Made by a program: the position numbers and the translations under genes
Notes under the pieces: generated by a model
Told to the model about the DNA's origin: nothing
Databases searched by the model: none
The model's input: only the letters and a program-made list of their open reading frames with translations
Part shown: piece by piece, positions 12,699 through 24,930 of the stretch
Layout: every line of letters begins with the position of its first letter
How positions within the stretch are numbered: position 1 is the first letter of the stretch
Assembly (NCBI RefSeq): GCF_905475345.1
Contig: NC_066599.1
Coordinates: 4,906,001-4,970,000, forward strand
Length of the DNA stretch: 64,000 bases
Origin: Vespula vulgaris
Lineage: Eukaryota; Arthropoda; Insecta; Hymenoptera; Vespidae
Reading direction: 5' to 3'

Positions 12699-13679
12699 TG
12701 TCATAAAGAGCGTAATTATTGCGCTCATCCAAAATTGTAATCTACCATAACTTGTTTTTAATTCACACAAACAAACAGACAAACAAACAACAAACAAACA
12801 AACACGTACACACACGTACACGCATACTTCGATACAAAGATTATTACTATAAGCATGATCTTACAAACATTTGCCAAATCGAGACTAATGTGACAACAAT
12901 AATTAATAACAATAATAATCAGTGAAATGAGTGGTGATCTTTTCGACAGATGGAAAGCGTATGAAAAATAATAAAACAACGAGCCATATTAACGTGTTAA
13001 AGAGGAGTAACCATGAATGACGATATAATTATATGCCCGATCTTTAATTAGCGTAAGGAATCTATTTGAAACATGTTTACGTTTTTCATTCGATTCATTT
13101 TTTACGCTTCGCATTTCCGTAAAACGTCCTATATCCTAAAACGTACCCATTAAGTTTGACGGTAAACTTATTTTAATAACGCCGCGCGTTTATCGACAAA
13201 CAAATCACATAACAAAACTTTTTATTACGATATCTCTAATAGCGGTTATTAAATATACCCTCTGTGATCTGTGCAGTCGTGTTTAAATATATCATGAAAA
13301 AAATTCAATAATATTGAAACATTACACATTGGGCTACCAAAAATTTGCTTGTTTCTGATGTTCTTAGACAATGTCCTGTCTGTCTTTATAAAAATATACT
13401 TACATGTTGATATAATCTTTATTTATATTATTTTCTTTAGACTGTTTTATCTACCCATAACACTTGTCGCGAATAATAATAATCGTCAATGGGACAGTCT
13501 GAGCTAAAACTAATTGAAAAAGACGCGTCGATAACGACTGACCAACCAATAAGAAACAATCGACACGGATCGACCACGGATCATAAGATTAACGAGGGAA
13601 AAAAAAATCAGTCATTTTATGAATCATTTATCGAAACCTTCATCAATATGATTGATATCATCGTAAGGAAGGGGAGAGA

Positions 13680-13680
<1 letters not shown>

Positions 13681-13713
<33 letters not shown>
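13681..13713. repeat. GA dinucleotide repeat
   Basis: Near-perfect (GA)n of about 33 bp in the Unr 3' region. Confidence 0.9.
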
Positions 13714-13718
<5 letters not shown>

Positions 13719-13839
13719 GATCTTTCGTTTTGAAAATTATTGTATCACATTCTTTCTCTTTTAAACAAATGCCTAGTAATTTGTAAAAAAAGGCAAGATA
13801 CACTTGGTCAACTCTGTTTGATCTAGATAATATATTATA

Positions 13840-13968
13840 TTATTATACATATACATGTGTGTGTATATATAATATATATATAATGTGTGTGTCGTGTAGG
13901 CGCGCGCGTATACACACATGTGCACATATGTGTATAATATATATATACACACACACATACATATATTT
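13840..13968. repeat. Alternating TG/TA/CG purine-pyrimidine block with inverted arms
   Basis: About 130 bp of almost pure alternating purine-pyrimidine sequence. A TGTGTATATATAATATATA arm and a later TATAATATATATATACACACAC arm are mutually complementary around a central gcgcgcgtatacacacatgt segment. See findings. Confidence 0.8.
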
Positions 13969-14715
13969 CGTTAAGTTCCTGAGGCAGTTTCGTGTTGTAA
14001 AATTAAATTAGTATTGTGGAATTCAATGAGAACATTTAACAACATTATTTGTGCAAAAGAACTTCACTTGTACATTTGTCCTTTCTTTTTTGTTTTCATT
14101 TTTTTTATTTTTATTTTTTTTTTTTTTTCGATATTCGAAAACAGTAAACGAGGTATACGTGGCAATATAATAGCAATAGATGATGAAAATAAAACGTAAT
14201 AACGTAAAAGAGTAAAAAAAAGAAAAAAGAAAGAAAGAAAGAAAAAAGAAAAGGATATTAGGGACAAGCAGGAAATGACGCAAGCACTTGTCCTACGAAA
14301 TTCATAGATTGAACACATCGTGTGTGCATACATATTGTAAAATTATTGATGAATAAATGATAAAAGTATCAAGTCTATTCTTCTCTTACTATAGATATAT
14401 CTCAGTAAACACTTATAAATTTGCTGAAGGATCAAACGTTCGAGGAAAAGAAATTCGCGCGAGAGAAATTTGTTTATTTGCTATTTGTAATCGATTGAAT
14501 TGTATTCTCTCTCTCTAAGAAAAAGTAAAGAAATATAATCAAATGAGTACAATATTGTTATCGCATGTTTATTATGTATGTACAAAGATGTGTATTCGAA
14601 AATATGTATATATGTGCTAACTTTTTGTACTTAACGTAAAAAGATTTCAGATTCGTAAATTTCAACGTAAGGGAACGGTGGGGGTGTGTGGGTACGGAAA
14701 GCAAGATTTTCGATG

Positions 14716-16407
14716 TCAGATAACAACACACTCGTAGGGAAACGGTCCACGGTAACGTAGATTGTTGGATGCTGGACAAGCTGTAAAAAACTTGATTAGA
14801 CATTCTTGATTAATCGTGCATCGATCGATCAGTTTTTTACTTTGGCGTATACTAACATTTTTCACAGCGTGTACCATAATATCCTGTACCCTCGCATCGA
14901 CATTTGAATCCTGGATTGGGTGAAATTTGCGAACAAGATCCACCATGCAAACAGGGATTAGATCTATAGCATATATCATTGAGTCTGCCTATAGAGAACA
15001 TGAGAAAACGATTAGCACAAGATTTATTTTAAACCGAATCCAAAACAATGTTTCTAATATTTTTACACGATCGTTGATATCAATTGAAAACACGTCGGAT
15101 TATTTCATTATATTATGAAGAAGTCATTATAATTTTATTTCTCATTTAAAGATCAAATCGGAACATATTTTTACCCTTAATATTTAATTAAAACGAACGA
15201 TTAACGGGTAATCGATCGATGGTCATTACCTCTCAATGCTAATTTACAGTCTTCGTTAGTATCGTATCTATACTCGGCCTTACAACCGTAACCGCAGCTA
15301 CATTGGGCATTATAAATCCGACATCCGTATCGCATCTGATCCAGTTCGCATGCTTCTGACAATGAACCTGTTACACGAAAGATCAGATTTAAGTACTTGA
15401 TATAATATACGTAATGCGTCTATTACGTGTTCGGTTAACATATTTTCTTCCTTTTTTCTTCGTTTCATTTTTATTTACATTTTTTCACTTGGTGCGATTT
15501 TTTTAAAGCTTCGTACAGATAAACCATATACATACGTATATAATATGTATGTCTAAGGAAGGAAAACCGTTTGTTGTTTGTGCTGCCGGATACGGCCACT
15601 GCACTTCCCACTTGTCTAAATTGATAATGGCCTTTCGCAGATAAAAGATATGCGCGCGTGGGTAAGATAGTTCCTCTTCTCTCTTTTTTTTTTTTTTCAT
15701 CTTCCAGCATCTTTTCTATCGACCGTCATAATAACGATTAAAGAAAAGGAGTTCGAATTTTCTTATCACTCGACTTTGAAACTATGTAATATCTTTTAAA
15801 ATCAATAATTAACATTTCGTGCGATATCAATATCATTTCGAAGTTTAAGTTTTTTTACATCGAGGAAATGTTTCTTTCTATGAGAATAGAAACGGACGAG
15901 TAGTTATCGGAGAAACATAGTTATCGGAAGATTACGTTCAAAGTAAATCGAGACCTCGACGAAAGATGATTATAGTTTATTTTCGTAGATTAGACTCGCG
16001 AGAAATATATATTCTTTATATGCGCGTAGTAGATATTATATAGCTTTTCGAAACGTGTCTCTATCTTCTCCGAGTATAAATAGCTATTAATCTCAAAACT
16101 ATATCTTTGAGGAAAAGGAAAGAGAACAACGTTCTCAAGTTTAACGACCCCTTTCCCTCCCTTTTTCACGATTCCCTTCATTCATGGTTCGAAGGCCCTA
16201 TAATCGATCCTCGATCATCAAAAACGCATTCACTAAAATCAATATTCTCTATTCTATGAAATGATTACATTTCGATTAAAGATTATTACAATGAAGTTTC
16301 GTATCGACGAAAACAAACAAAAAAAAAAGAAAAAAATCGATTCGTTTATCTATCATACCTATTGTTAGAAATAGAAAGATCGTTGTTAAGATCGGTCCGA
16401 GTATCAT
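14716..16407 (-). CDS. Small secreted EGF-like cysteine-rich protein
   Basis: I do not recognise a named orthologue. Four exons (minus strand), 16407-16359, 15367-15230, 14988-14857 and 14780-14716, join in phase 1 throughout and give 127 residues. The first exon encodes a hydrophobic signal peptide (MILGPILTTIFLFLTI). The second carries a six-cysteine module (CELDQMRYGC...CSCGYGC...C) with no obvious family. The third is a typical EGF-like domain: C-x5-C-x4-C, then CRCEGTGYYGTRC. The fourth encodes a short tail with two cysteines, ending in ECVVI. One-domain-per-exon structure with uniform phase 1 is typical of extracellular modules. There is no transmembrane segment after the signal peptide, so a secreted product is inferred. 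If the third exon were not spliced at its gttagt donor, it would end at TAG one codon later. Confidence 0.75.
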
Positions 16408-18066
16408 GTTGATATTTCCCGAAAAAATAAGGTCCGTTCGTTAGATCTTCGATTGACAATAGCGCCTGATATTAGGCAACCCTTTCTACACACGTTACAC
16501 AGGTAAGCTTAACCGTTTCGCAGCGAATGTACCGGGACTAGAAGGAGGAAGCGTACTCCTCGTCAAGTCCTTACTCACTACGAGACGGTTGCTTACTGAG
16601 TAAGAAAAGAACGAAGCCAACCGAGAAACGTTTCCGACTCTCTAACTCGACTGCTGTTAGTGGTTACTCTCCGACCGTTAAAGAATGAGAAAGAGAGAGA
16701 GAAGTTGGTGGGAGTCGTGTGTGGGGTAGCAAACGAGGGAGGCCGATGACTGGCTTATTAACATACACTCGAATATCTCTTACATTCCTTGATATGCTTC
16801 TTGGTACATCGACTCCGTTGCAGTTTTATCTTATTCACTTTATCATCTCCTTTTTGCTCCACGATGCATCGGTTATGTATGTGTATATAAATGTTTATAT
16901 ATACACGTGTGTGATGTGTGTATATATATATATATATATCTTTCTCTTTTTCTCTTATTCTTCGCTCGACGAGCAGAAATAACGAAAATCTTATACTCTT
17001 TTCTTTTTCTTACAAACAGAACAAAGAATAGACTCATATCGACACATAATACGAAATGTATTTCAAAAGGTGTGTATGTTAATGTACTTACGTAGGAGCG
17101 CTATCTCTCTCTCTCTTTCTCTCTCTGAAAAATAAAAATAAAAGATCACTTGTTTAACGGTTTTCCTTTTCTTTCAAATCAATGGATTCTTCGAGGTTTC
17201 TATAAATATTTCGTTAAGACCGTTATGTTCTCAGCGCATCTGTTCGACATACCATCTCCCTACGAAGAAAGAAAGGAGTTTTTACATGTAGAACCGATTG
17301 CGTGTTACTGCGTGTTAGATCAAGGATGAAAGATCGTCTTCTTTCCATACGGAAGCTGACCTTCAATCTTTGTGCTTAGAGTATTAGTTAGATTGAGTAT
17401 TCAAAATATTAAAGTTGTTCGTATTTATCGAGCTGAGCTTTGAGTTGACCCTTCTTGTCGTCCGATCAAGGATGTTATCTTCTTTCGGGATTAGATGATA
17501 ACACTTGACACCAGCGATTATTGTGCAACAGGAAATCGATCTAATATATGTCAAGGAAGTGTTGCGTTCCTAGTATATTTTATACATTCGCAATCCTTGT
17601 AAATCTTCACTGTTTTAACCATTAACCGATCACCGTTATTCGCAAGTCATATTTTTTCAATATTTGCAATAATTTATTATCGGAATAAATTAGTGTGAAA
17701 CAATGTTTAACGTTTTGGGCGAATTTATTAAAACAAAAAAATTTTTAATATATTTTGGATCTATAGATTCACAATTAAGCTATACTTTAGTTTAGTATTA
17801 CAGATTGGTTTGGCGTTTCTTTTTGTTTTCATTTTTGTATTTTTTCTTTGTTTTTTTTTTACATTGGTTGTGCAAGATGAATTCGATATAAAGTGGACTG
17901 ATACTGCATTCAAAATATATAATTTGGTTTTAAATTTAATAATAATTTATTTAAGTATATCACTTTACTTTGAGAATCGATCAGATCAATTATATTCTGA
18001 AAAACAATATTTGCGAATTATTAATGGTATTATTTATGATATATTATAAAGTGAATATCTAGTACC
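16408..18066. other. Intergenic region upstream of the EGF-like gene
   Basis: About 1.7 kb lies between the start of the EGF-like gene and the end of the SAPCD2-like gene, both on the minus strand. It should contain the EGF-like promoter (near 16410-16720, GC-richer) and the SAPCD2-like 3'UTR. It holds a TG/TA microsatellite (about 16880-16945) and a short CT run at 17103-17127. A 79-codon plus-strand frame at 17810-18049 has Phe/Ile-rich, AT-driven composition and is not supported. Confidence 0.6.
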
Positions 18067-19819
18067 TTACATGAATGTTTGGTCGTGTTGTTCGTGGATC
18101 ATAGTTGCTCTACGAGATTGAACCATTCCTGCTTGTCTATTGTATAATTCCCGTACTAAATTATCTTTTTCTTGTTCAAGCAGTGATATTCTCTGGCTCT
18201 TCTTATTAACTTCCTATTTTAATAAAATAAAATAAAATAAAATAAAATAAAAAAATTATTTTCTGTACCTAGACAAAATATGATTTATACATTCAATTTA
18301 CCTCTGTTAATTTATGATTTTGTTGTTTAAGTCTTGACAATACATCTTGTTGAAGTTGTGCTGATGTTGGTGCGGTCAAGAAAGCTAAGTTCATATGTAG
18401 TGGTAATCCACCACGTTCCCAGCTACTTATTAATGCTGCAAGATGTCGATTAACTTCCAAAACTCTTGCACGTTGTAACTCCAAACGTTCCTGCTGTGCT
18501 TCCGTCCACTGCTCCTACAAAAAAATGTTATTGCTTGTTATATTATATAAAATTATATATATATATATATTATATGAAATTATATTTTAATGTATTATAA
18601 AATGGCATAGTAATGAATAATTATACCACGTGCGAGCCCATACGTCCTAAGTGTTTAATTTTTTCTTGAGTTGCTGAAATTTGTTTTAAATACCATTCTC
18701 TAGCTTTGTCAACTGCTGCTAGACCTTGTAACAGAATATCCTTTTCTTGTTCTATTTGTTTCATTCTTTTCATCTAAAATAATAGATATGTTATCCATAT
18801 GGATGTTTCAATTTGAATAAAGAGAACAGGTTTCCCAACTACGGAGTACAGCAAGCAGATGTTTTTAATGAGGTATGTGAAGATACATCTGTCTAAAAAC
18901 TATATTAAATATTGTGCATAACCAAAACCAACCACCCATCATTGGGAATCCTAGAAGAGAATATCTTTACCATATTGTAGTCAATACCATTCTGCAACGT
19001 ATGTCGTCTTGGTTCTCTACGTCGATTCAATGGTTTTTTGGGCTGTAACCCTAATTGGTTATTTTGTAAATCCACTGCTTTACCATCTCCTAAAGCCCTT
19101 GTCGATCTTAAAAACGTACTTCTAGCATCGGATCGATAATTCGACATGGGCAATTGACGTTTGTCCAGACATTTATCGTCGTTCATCATCAAACCCATTT
19201 GCCAATTTTGCAGCACCGTTCGAATTTCTGATTTATCAATATTTCTGTCTGCGCTAAGTGCTCTACCTTCTAATGCAGCACCTGTTCGTGGAGGTTTTGG
19301 AGGACCGTATGCTTTATTATGCTTAGCCTCTACTCCATTTCTTCCATCTATAAGTTCTAGTTGAGTATTGATATCTTTACGATTGGCAAGTAATTGTGGC
19401 ATGCTCAAAGTACGTTGCTGAGATATAGCATTATTTGGTCTTATGGTGGCAGTGTTAGGAGATGTCCAATGTCCTTTGCTTTGATTATCCGTAATAAGAA
19501 TCGGAGCAGATGGCGGTCTGTTTGGATGTCCGTCATGCTTTTTGAAATCACTTTCAGTTTGAATCTGTAATAAACAGATTTTCAAGCCTGCACAGAATCT
19601 TTCAAAGGACAAGAAACCGTTGGGCGGAGTGACTTTTTTAAGACTATCCAAAACTCCTTTAGGAAGGCCCTGAGTACCATCGTCCTGCCATCGACCTTCT
19701 ATGTCGGAAAATTTAACGAAACCAGTGTTCTGGTCATCCATTATATCAAAGAGCGTACGCATTGCGCTAACAAAATGTTTTGGAAGGCCATCGGCGTTTG
19801 GAGTTTGTATCTGCGCCAT
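18067..19819 (-). CDS. SAPCD2: Suppressor APC domain-containing protein 2-like (SAPCD2)
   Basis: Homologue of SAPCD2, which in vertebrates regulates planar spindle orientation and cell polarity. Exons (minus strand): 19819-18971, 18773-18627, 18514-18302 and 18213-18067, all phase 0, giving 451 residues. The N-terminal ~85 residues (DGLPKHFVSAMRTLFDIMDD, GRWQDDGTQGLPKGVLDSL, GFLSFERFCAGLK) match the EF-hand-like start of SAPCD2. A low-complexity basic and Pro-rich middle includes YGPPKPPR. The last three exons encode heptad-rich coiled coil (MKRMKQIEQEKDILLQGLAA, QEKIKHLGRMG, LERQ-like repeats and ISLLEQEKDNLVRELYNRQ), the Suppressor-APC domain. The start is supported by family alignment; the ATG at 19819 is the first in frame. 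Function is inferred from the family. Confidence 0.88.
18220..18255. repeat. AAAAT pentanucleotide repeat
   Basis: Seven or so units of (AAAAT) inside the last intron of the SAPCD2-like gene, next to its acceptor. Confidence 0.85.
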
Positions 19820-20626
19820 TTCTCCGTGTTAAACATACGATATATAAATAGGAATACCTTTCTAAGAGGGCAACATATTTAATTATAATTCACTAGATCA
19901 AACTCGCTAGACATTTTTGCCGTAGAAAAGTAAAATATAATTTCGCGAAAATGACATTTGTGTATGGTAAATGATCGAGGGGTTACTTCATAATCGTTGA
20001 CCCTTATCGAATGTTCTTTTTATTTTATCCTTATAGGTATTATTTCAGACATTCGGAGATATTCGAGCACTCGATACAGCCAAGTGTACGTAACGTTCAA
20101 GGTACGTTGAGCGTAAAAATTCAATGACTTCTTTTCCTTGGATTAACCTCTATGTTATGTCAATTATGCTTACAGCCATATTGTCGATACAGATGGAGGG
20201 AAATTCTAACTCATGCGCAATCGTAAGTGATGTCGATTGGTCAAATGCAAGGCGCCAAATTGAACACATTCACGACATGTTAGACGCTTTTATGTTGATA
20301 ACGATGATATTAACGCGCCTTTTTTATCGGTTTATTGCATAGATACATAATGAAAAGTAACGTGAAAATAATAAAATAACGTGATTATGTAAGATTGCAC
20401 AAAGGATGGGAATTTTGCTGCTGATCGTCTTTACCCTTTAACCTTTTATTTATACTTGAAATCAACATAAAAGAGATTTTTTCAAAAGCCGAAGAGAGAG
20501 GAATAACATTCTATATTCATGCGTAAGGACGAAGAAATTGATAAACTTTACAGACAATAAACATCACATAGAACACCTAGCCCGTCATAATTTGATTATA
20601 TCGCAATAAATGTATCGCGTGTAACT
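19820..20626. other. Intergenic: SAPCD2-like promoter and Trh 3' flank
   Basis: An 0.8 kb stretch upstream of the SAPCD2-like start and downstream of the Trh stop. Both genes are on the minus strand, so it should hold the SAPCD2-like promoter and the Trh 3' end. I see no coding frame or recognisable element. Confidence 0.6.
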
Positions 20627-20631
20627 TTATT
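20626..20631 (-). terminator. AATAAA overlapping the Trh stop codon
   Basis: On the minus strand the stop codon TAA sits inside AAATAAAG, so a canonical poly(A) hexamer overlaps the end of the coding sequence. Whether it is used is unknown. Confidence 0.35.
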
Positions 20632-23600
20632 TCGAAGAATTGGTTTGACGTTCCTCGACGTTAGGACTCTTATCGGTGTCTTCGCTGTCAGAGGATGAAG
20701 TATCTCGAGTGAGTTCTATCCCTTGAGTCAAAAGATTCGTTATACTCTCAACGTCCACAGTATCGTCCTGTTCATGAATTTTCCTTAAAGCATTCGAGAC
20801 TATGCACAGATCGCCACGAAGCTCGCTGACGACAGCCGTTATTTTTTGTGCATCGGTAAGAACTTCTACCGATTGCGTGTAAGGATTATAACGCAAACCG
20901 AACGGACGTTGAATTTCATTGGCGAATGCCCTGCGTAACAAACGTTTCGAAAATATTATCGACTTGAATATTACGAAGGAATAAATATCTCAGAGAGGAG
21001 AGGGAGCAGAATTAATCTTTACCGCATTTTCTCCTTTGCCTCCTCGATGCTATCCGTATAGTAATACGCATTTTGAAAAGCCGTTATAATGCATTCCTGT
21101 TTGCACGTGATTTCGGGTTCGAATCTAAATGTTTTTTCCGGTGTAGTTACTGCGTGTCTTAATTCAGCTACGGAAGATAATAATCCTGCTCCGTAAACTC
21201 GCAAGGTACCGTCTTGTTTGCAGAGACCGAATTCGACCGTGAAGAAGTAGAGCTAAATAGGATACGTGAAAAGCGTACCAAGTTTTATTTATTATTTTGT
21301 AAAATGATATGGTGCTTTTTGTTGTTGTTTCGTTTCTCTATCGACTCACGGTTGCAAGCTTATCGATGTCGTCATCCGTCGCACCCAAGGATGCCAGACC
21401 AAGTTCTTGAGAAAATTGTGCAAAGCTTTTGTTTGCCAAGAGCGGCATATGTCCTAGTAATTCATGACAGCAATCTCTGCGAACGAAGTTCTTCTATTAT
21501 CTTTACATCTTACGTAAAGTTTAAATAAGTCTCTTTTTTTTGTGAATAACAATTATCGCGATGACTATACTTTGAGGAGAGAAAAAAAAAAACAGAATAT
21601 TTCATACATAACGATCTTTTGTAAGATTACGACGACACACCAGTTACATGATTCCTCGTAGAGCAAACAGCTGTTACGTTTAAAAGTTCTATTATTACGT
21701 TTAATTAGATGTTTATTAGTTTCTCAACGATCAAATATTATCATATATTTAAATATATGTGAAATGAAAAAGTGAGTCGAGACTTTTCATGCAAAAAACA
21801 AAGATATTCGACGTACGGTTCGGGAGTATAAAATGGATCCGAAGAATGACGGATGTATTGAGTGCAATGAAAAATACGGAAAGCCAATCCTGCGAGAAAA
21901 TCTCTTGGTGAAAGATATCCGGCAACTGGTCGAAGCTGGAATCCGGTTGTTCCTGTCAACGAAAATACCGAAAGAACAAATACTTTTTCGTATCTTCTTT
22001 ATGAATTTTCATCGATGATAAATCGCGAAGTATTCGTACTCACGTTTTAAGAAAATGTTCACGTCCTCCAATTGCGGTATGTTATCTTCACTGTAAAATG
22101 AAAAATGTGAAAAGGAAAAGAAAAAGCAGATATTATAACAAAGAAACAGTCTTATCAAGGAAACATACCTATAGCCGCAATATTTCACAAGTTTTGGCCA
22201 ATTTTCAAGATACTCCATGCACGCGTGTTTCTGATAAAGCTGATGTAATTCACGAAACACTGTACCCCTGTAAGATAATTCAATTAGGTAATAGAAAGGT
22301 ATGACAGAAAGTCGAGTCGTAACGATACTTCTTCCAAGTTAGTTCTTCGAATTTGTCGAAGCGCTTCTCGTATATCGCTGAGTAAATGAAATCAGGGCAA
22401 TTAAGGGTATATTCAATACGAGCCACGCTAGCTTTCCTTTACGAATAGAGAAGACGAAGCGATAGGGGGATGGTAAGATTAAGGAGGGACAAGTAAACTC
22501 GCGCTCGCGCGCGTGCACGAGTGTGCATGTGCGTGTGTGTGAAAAAGGAACACTTTTCAAGCAATCAAAAGCGCGATAGGGAAGGCGAAGAAGAGAAGTT
22601 TACTTTACTTTTCTTCTTCAATTGCCTTCGTGCGAGAGAAAGCACGTTTCTAACTTTTACCTAACGAGAGAACAATGATACAATCCTTCTTTATTTTTCT
22701 TTTTTTTTTCTTCTTTTCCTATATTCTGTTAGTTTTAAATTCACTTACCACGTCCTGATCTCCTCTGGAGTATACTGAATTCTAGGAATTGCTTGACCGC
22801 TGCAATGCATTCGCAATGAAAAAAGAAGAAAAGAGGAAAGAATAACGTCGAGAACGATAAACGTCAAATTACGTAATGCTTTTTAAATTTAACTTACTGC
22901 TTGTAATTATTTGCGATATCCGCGAATTCTTGTCTGCGTTTACGATATACCGGATCTTTGAAACCCTGCAATACGAAAAAGCAAAAGAAAAAGAAAATGA
23001 GAAAAAATTCTTAAGACTCTTGCAATAGGAAAAAGCAGAAACACAAAAAAAAAGATATAAGAAAAGATTCGTTCTTCTCAAGGAAAAAATTGTTAACGTA
23101 CAGGATGATCGGCGTCTAAATCAGATCCGTACATCAACACTTTTTGAGCCTGGTCGAGATCGGATATTTTTCGCGGGAACCAGGGCATGTCGACTTCGCT
23201 GAAATCTTCGAGGGACGTAACATTCGTACAATTATTATAAGACAAAAGTATGATGAAAATAGATAAAATAATAGATATAATAATCGTGAAGAGATATGTA
23301 CCAAAACTCGGGGCAGTTGACAAGCAGGGTGCTTGTTGAGGAATGCTCCCCGTTTGTTCGTACTGATCCAAATTAATGGCCGAAACTTCTCGGCTCAACA
23401 TTCTCATTAACTGTTCCATCCTCTTGGAATCGCATTCGACGTCAACGAGTATCTCGTACTCGGAGCCACGGCGAAGCGATTTTCTCGATTCGATGTGTAC
23501 GACGTTTACGCCTAAATCCTATTGAAAAGTTCGTTTTTGAGAAAGTTCAAGTTTAATCGTTTCAAAGCTCTTTCCCTCCCTCTCTCACGGACAAAGGGCA

Positions 23601-23929
23601 TTCATGATCTTACTTGAAAAACTTGAAGAGCTCGTGCCAATCCACCGACTTGATTTTTCAACGAAAAGACCACGGAATTTTTATTCTCGTTACTTCTTTC
23701 CCTCTCGAGCATGGGAATCTGAACGAATGAACGGGCATATCTTTTTATTATTTGAGCGTATAACCGATAAACGGTTATATCGTGGTAATGATATTCATTG
23801 ACTATTAAAACGGATTAAGGGGTAACTCACGTCATGATTTTTGTGTATAGGACTGCCTTCCTTGATGGTCCATCCCTCGGTCCTCCTATACAACCACATT
23901 CCAAGCAATCCCTTTCCCGATCCACTCAT
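20627..23929 (-). CDS. Trh: Tryptophan 5-hydroxylase (neuronal serotonin synthesis)
   Basis: Biopterin- and iron-dependent hydroxylase for the rate-limiting step to serotonin. Twelve exons (minus strand): 23929-23831, 23718-23614, 23518-23302, 23205-23102, 22965-22898, 22799-22749, 22267-22169, 22090-22044, 21952-21817, 21476-21350, 21252-21023 and 20930-20627, giving 528 residues with all phases consistent. A regulatory ACT domain lies at about residues 45-120 (VVFSLKNQVGGLARALQVFQ). The catalytic domain starts near WFPRKISDLD. Iron ligands H313 and H318 are in DCCHELLGHMP, and E358 in FFTVEFGLC, with the family's 5 and 45 residue spacing. TCKQECIITAFQ and YGAGLLSSVAELRHA are tryptophan-hydroxylase-like rather than phenylalanine- or tyrosine-hydroxylase-like. 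A C-terminal tetramerisation-type helix is followed by a Ser/Asp/Glu-rich tail. Confidence 0.95.
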
Positions 23930-24930
23930 TACTAATAACTTTGATCGCACTCGTTACTTTTATTTTCGAGAAGCGATATTAATAAATGGTTTCTTTCAAG
24001 ATTTAAGAACAATATGTTTCTTTTTCTATTACAACAAACTGACTTTTCCGAGAGAATAAATTCTGCCAACGTAAGACCGATTGCTCGGACATCGGAAGCA
24101 ACAATGTTACGGTACCATTGTCTTCTGGTCCTCTTAAGTTCTCTTCCCCTCTCCGAAACTCAGATTCTCTCTCTCTCTCTCTCTCTTTTTCTATCTACTC
24201 AAAGACGATCTCCTTCCGCGATTGGTGCACGTACGAATAGCTGTCAGTGGCTCGAACCGTTTTCATTGGTGGGATAAGATGTTTCATGGGGTTGCAACGC
24301 GTCCCTTCCTTTCATCTACCTATCCCCCTCCACCCCTGTTACCATCGTGAATGTAATCGTGTCGATCGTTGGTTCTCTTGTGAGTGACGTCATTGGAGCC
24401 AAAGATGTGGGTGGCATAAAGAAAGAAACAAGAGAGATCGAATCGTGAGAGTTTTCGAATCGTTCTAATTCTCTCTCCCTTTCTCTCTCTCTCGATTCAT
24501 TAAAATATATTATACCATTTTTAATACAATAAACTATATCATTTTTTCTTTTTTTATTTATTTTCAATGACCATTCATTCGAATTCGATTTTTTTTGCCA
24601 TGTTGAATAAGTGATCTGGAAAGAGAGATTATAAGGAAAATTGAAAATTTTACTTTACGGAAAATGAAGGAAAGGAAAATAGCTTTCTCGAACGATTCTC
24701 TCCCTTTTTTCCTTTCTTTCTTTCGAACAAAGACACTGTTTAATAAAAGCCCGAATGAGCTTCTTTGCTTCTTGGCAAAGTAGATACAGCACATTACCAG
24801 TGGTCATTACTTACCGCTATCACCGACCAACCTCTAAGCTTTATCCTTGCTAAATTATACCGGCTGTTTCTAGGGTGTATAATTTAGCACAGCATCAGGG
24901 CCAAGCGTAGCGGTTACTTACATGAGTCGC
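23930..24930. other. Trh upstream region
   Basis: This is 1 kb upstream of the Trh start codon and probably its promoter or 5'UTR. It holds short CT runs (24163-24186, 24470-24495), and a perfect 13-bp inverted repeat with a 16-nt loop at 24848-24889. No coding frame is supported. Confidence 0.5.
24848..24889. repeat. Perfect 13-bp inverted repeat (hairpin)
   Basis: TGCTAAATTATAC at 24848-24860 is the exact reverse complement of GTATAATTTAGCA at 24877-24889, with 16 bases between. It is about 0.9 kb upstream of the Trh start codon and 40 bp from the start of the neighbouring transposon remnant. Confidence 0.8.

Larger units (their letters stand above)
12699..14715. other. Unr 3' region and tail-to-tail intergenic space
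   Basis: About 2 kb between the converging Unr and EGF-like genes with no supported coding frame; it probably holds the Unr 3'UTR. It contains a CAAA-rich repeat (12766-12803), a GA run (13681-13713), the alternating purine-pyrimidine block at 13840-13968, and homopolymer T and A/G-rich runs at 14070-14260. Several AATAAA/AATAAT strings occur, but I cannot tell which poly(A) site is used. Confidence 0.6.

Noticed and set aside
17810..18049. 79-codon plus-strand frame rich in Phe and Ile
   Set aside because: AT-driven composition overlapping the SAPCD2-like 3' flank; not supported as a gene or membrane peptide.
20124..20342. 72-codon plus-strand frame between the SAPCD2-like gene and Trh
   Set aside because: No domain and no signal beyond a hydrophobic start; it lies in the likely SAPCD2-like promoter region.
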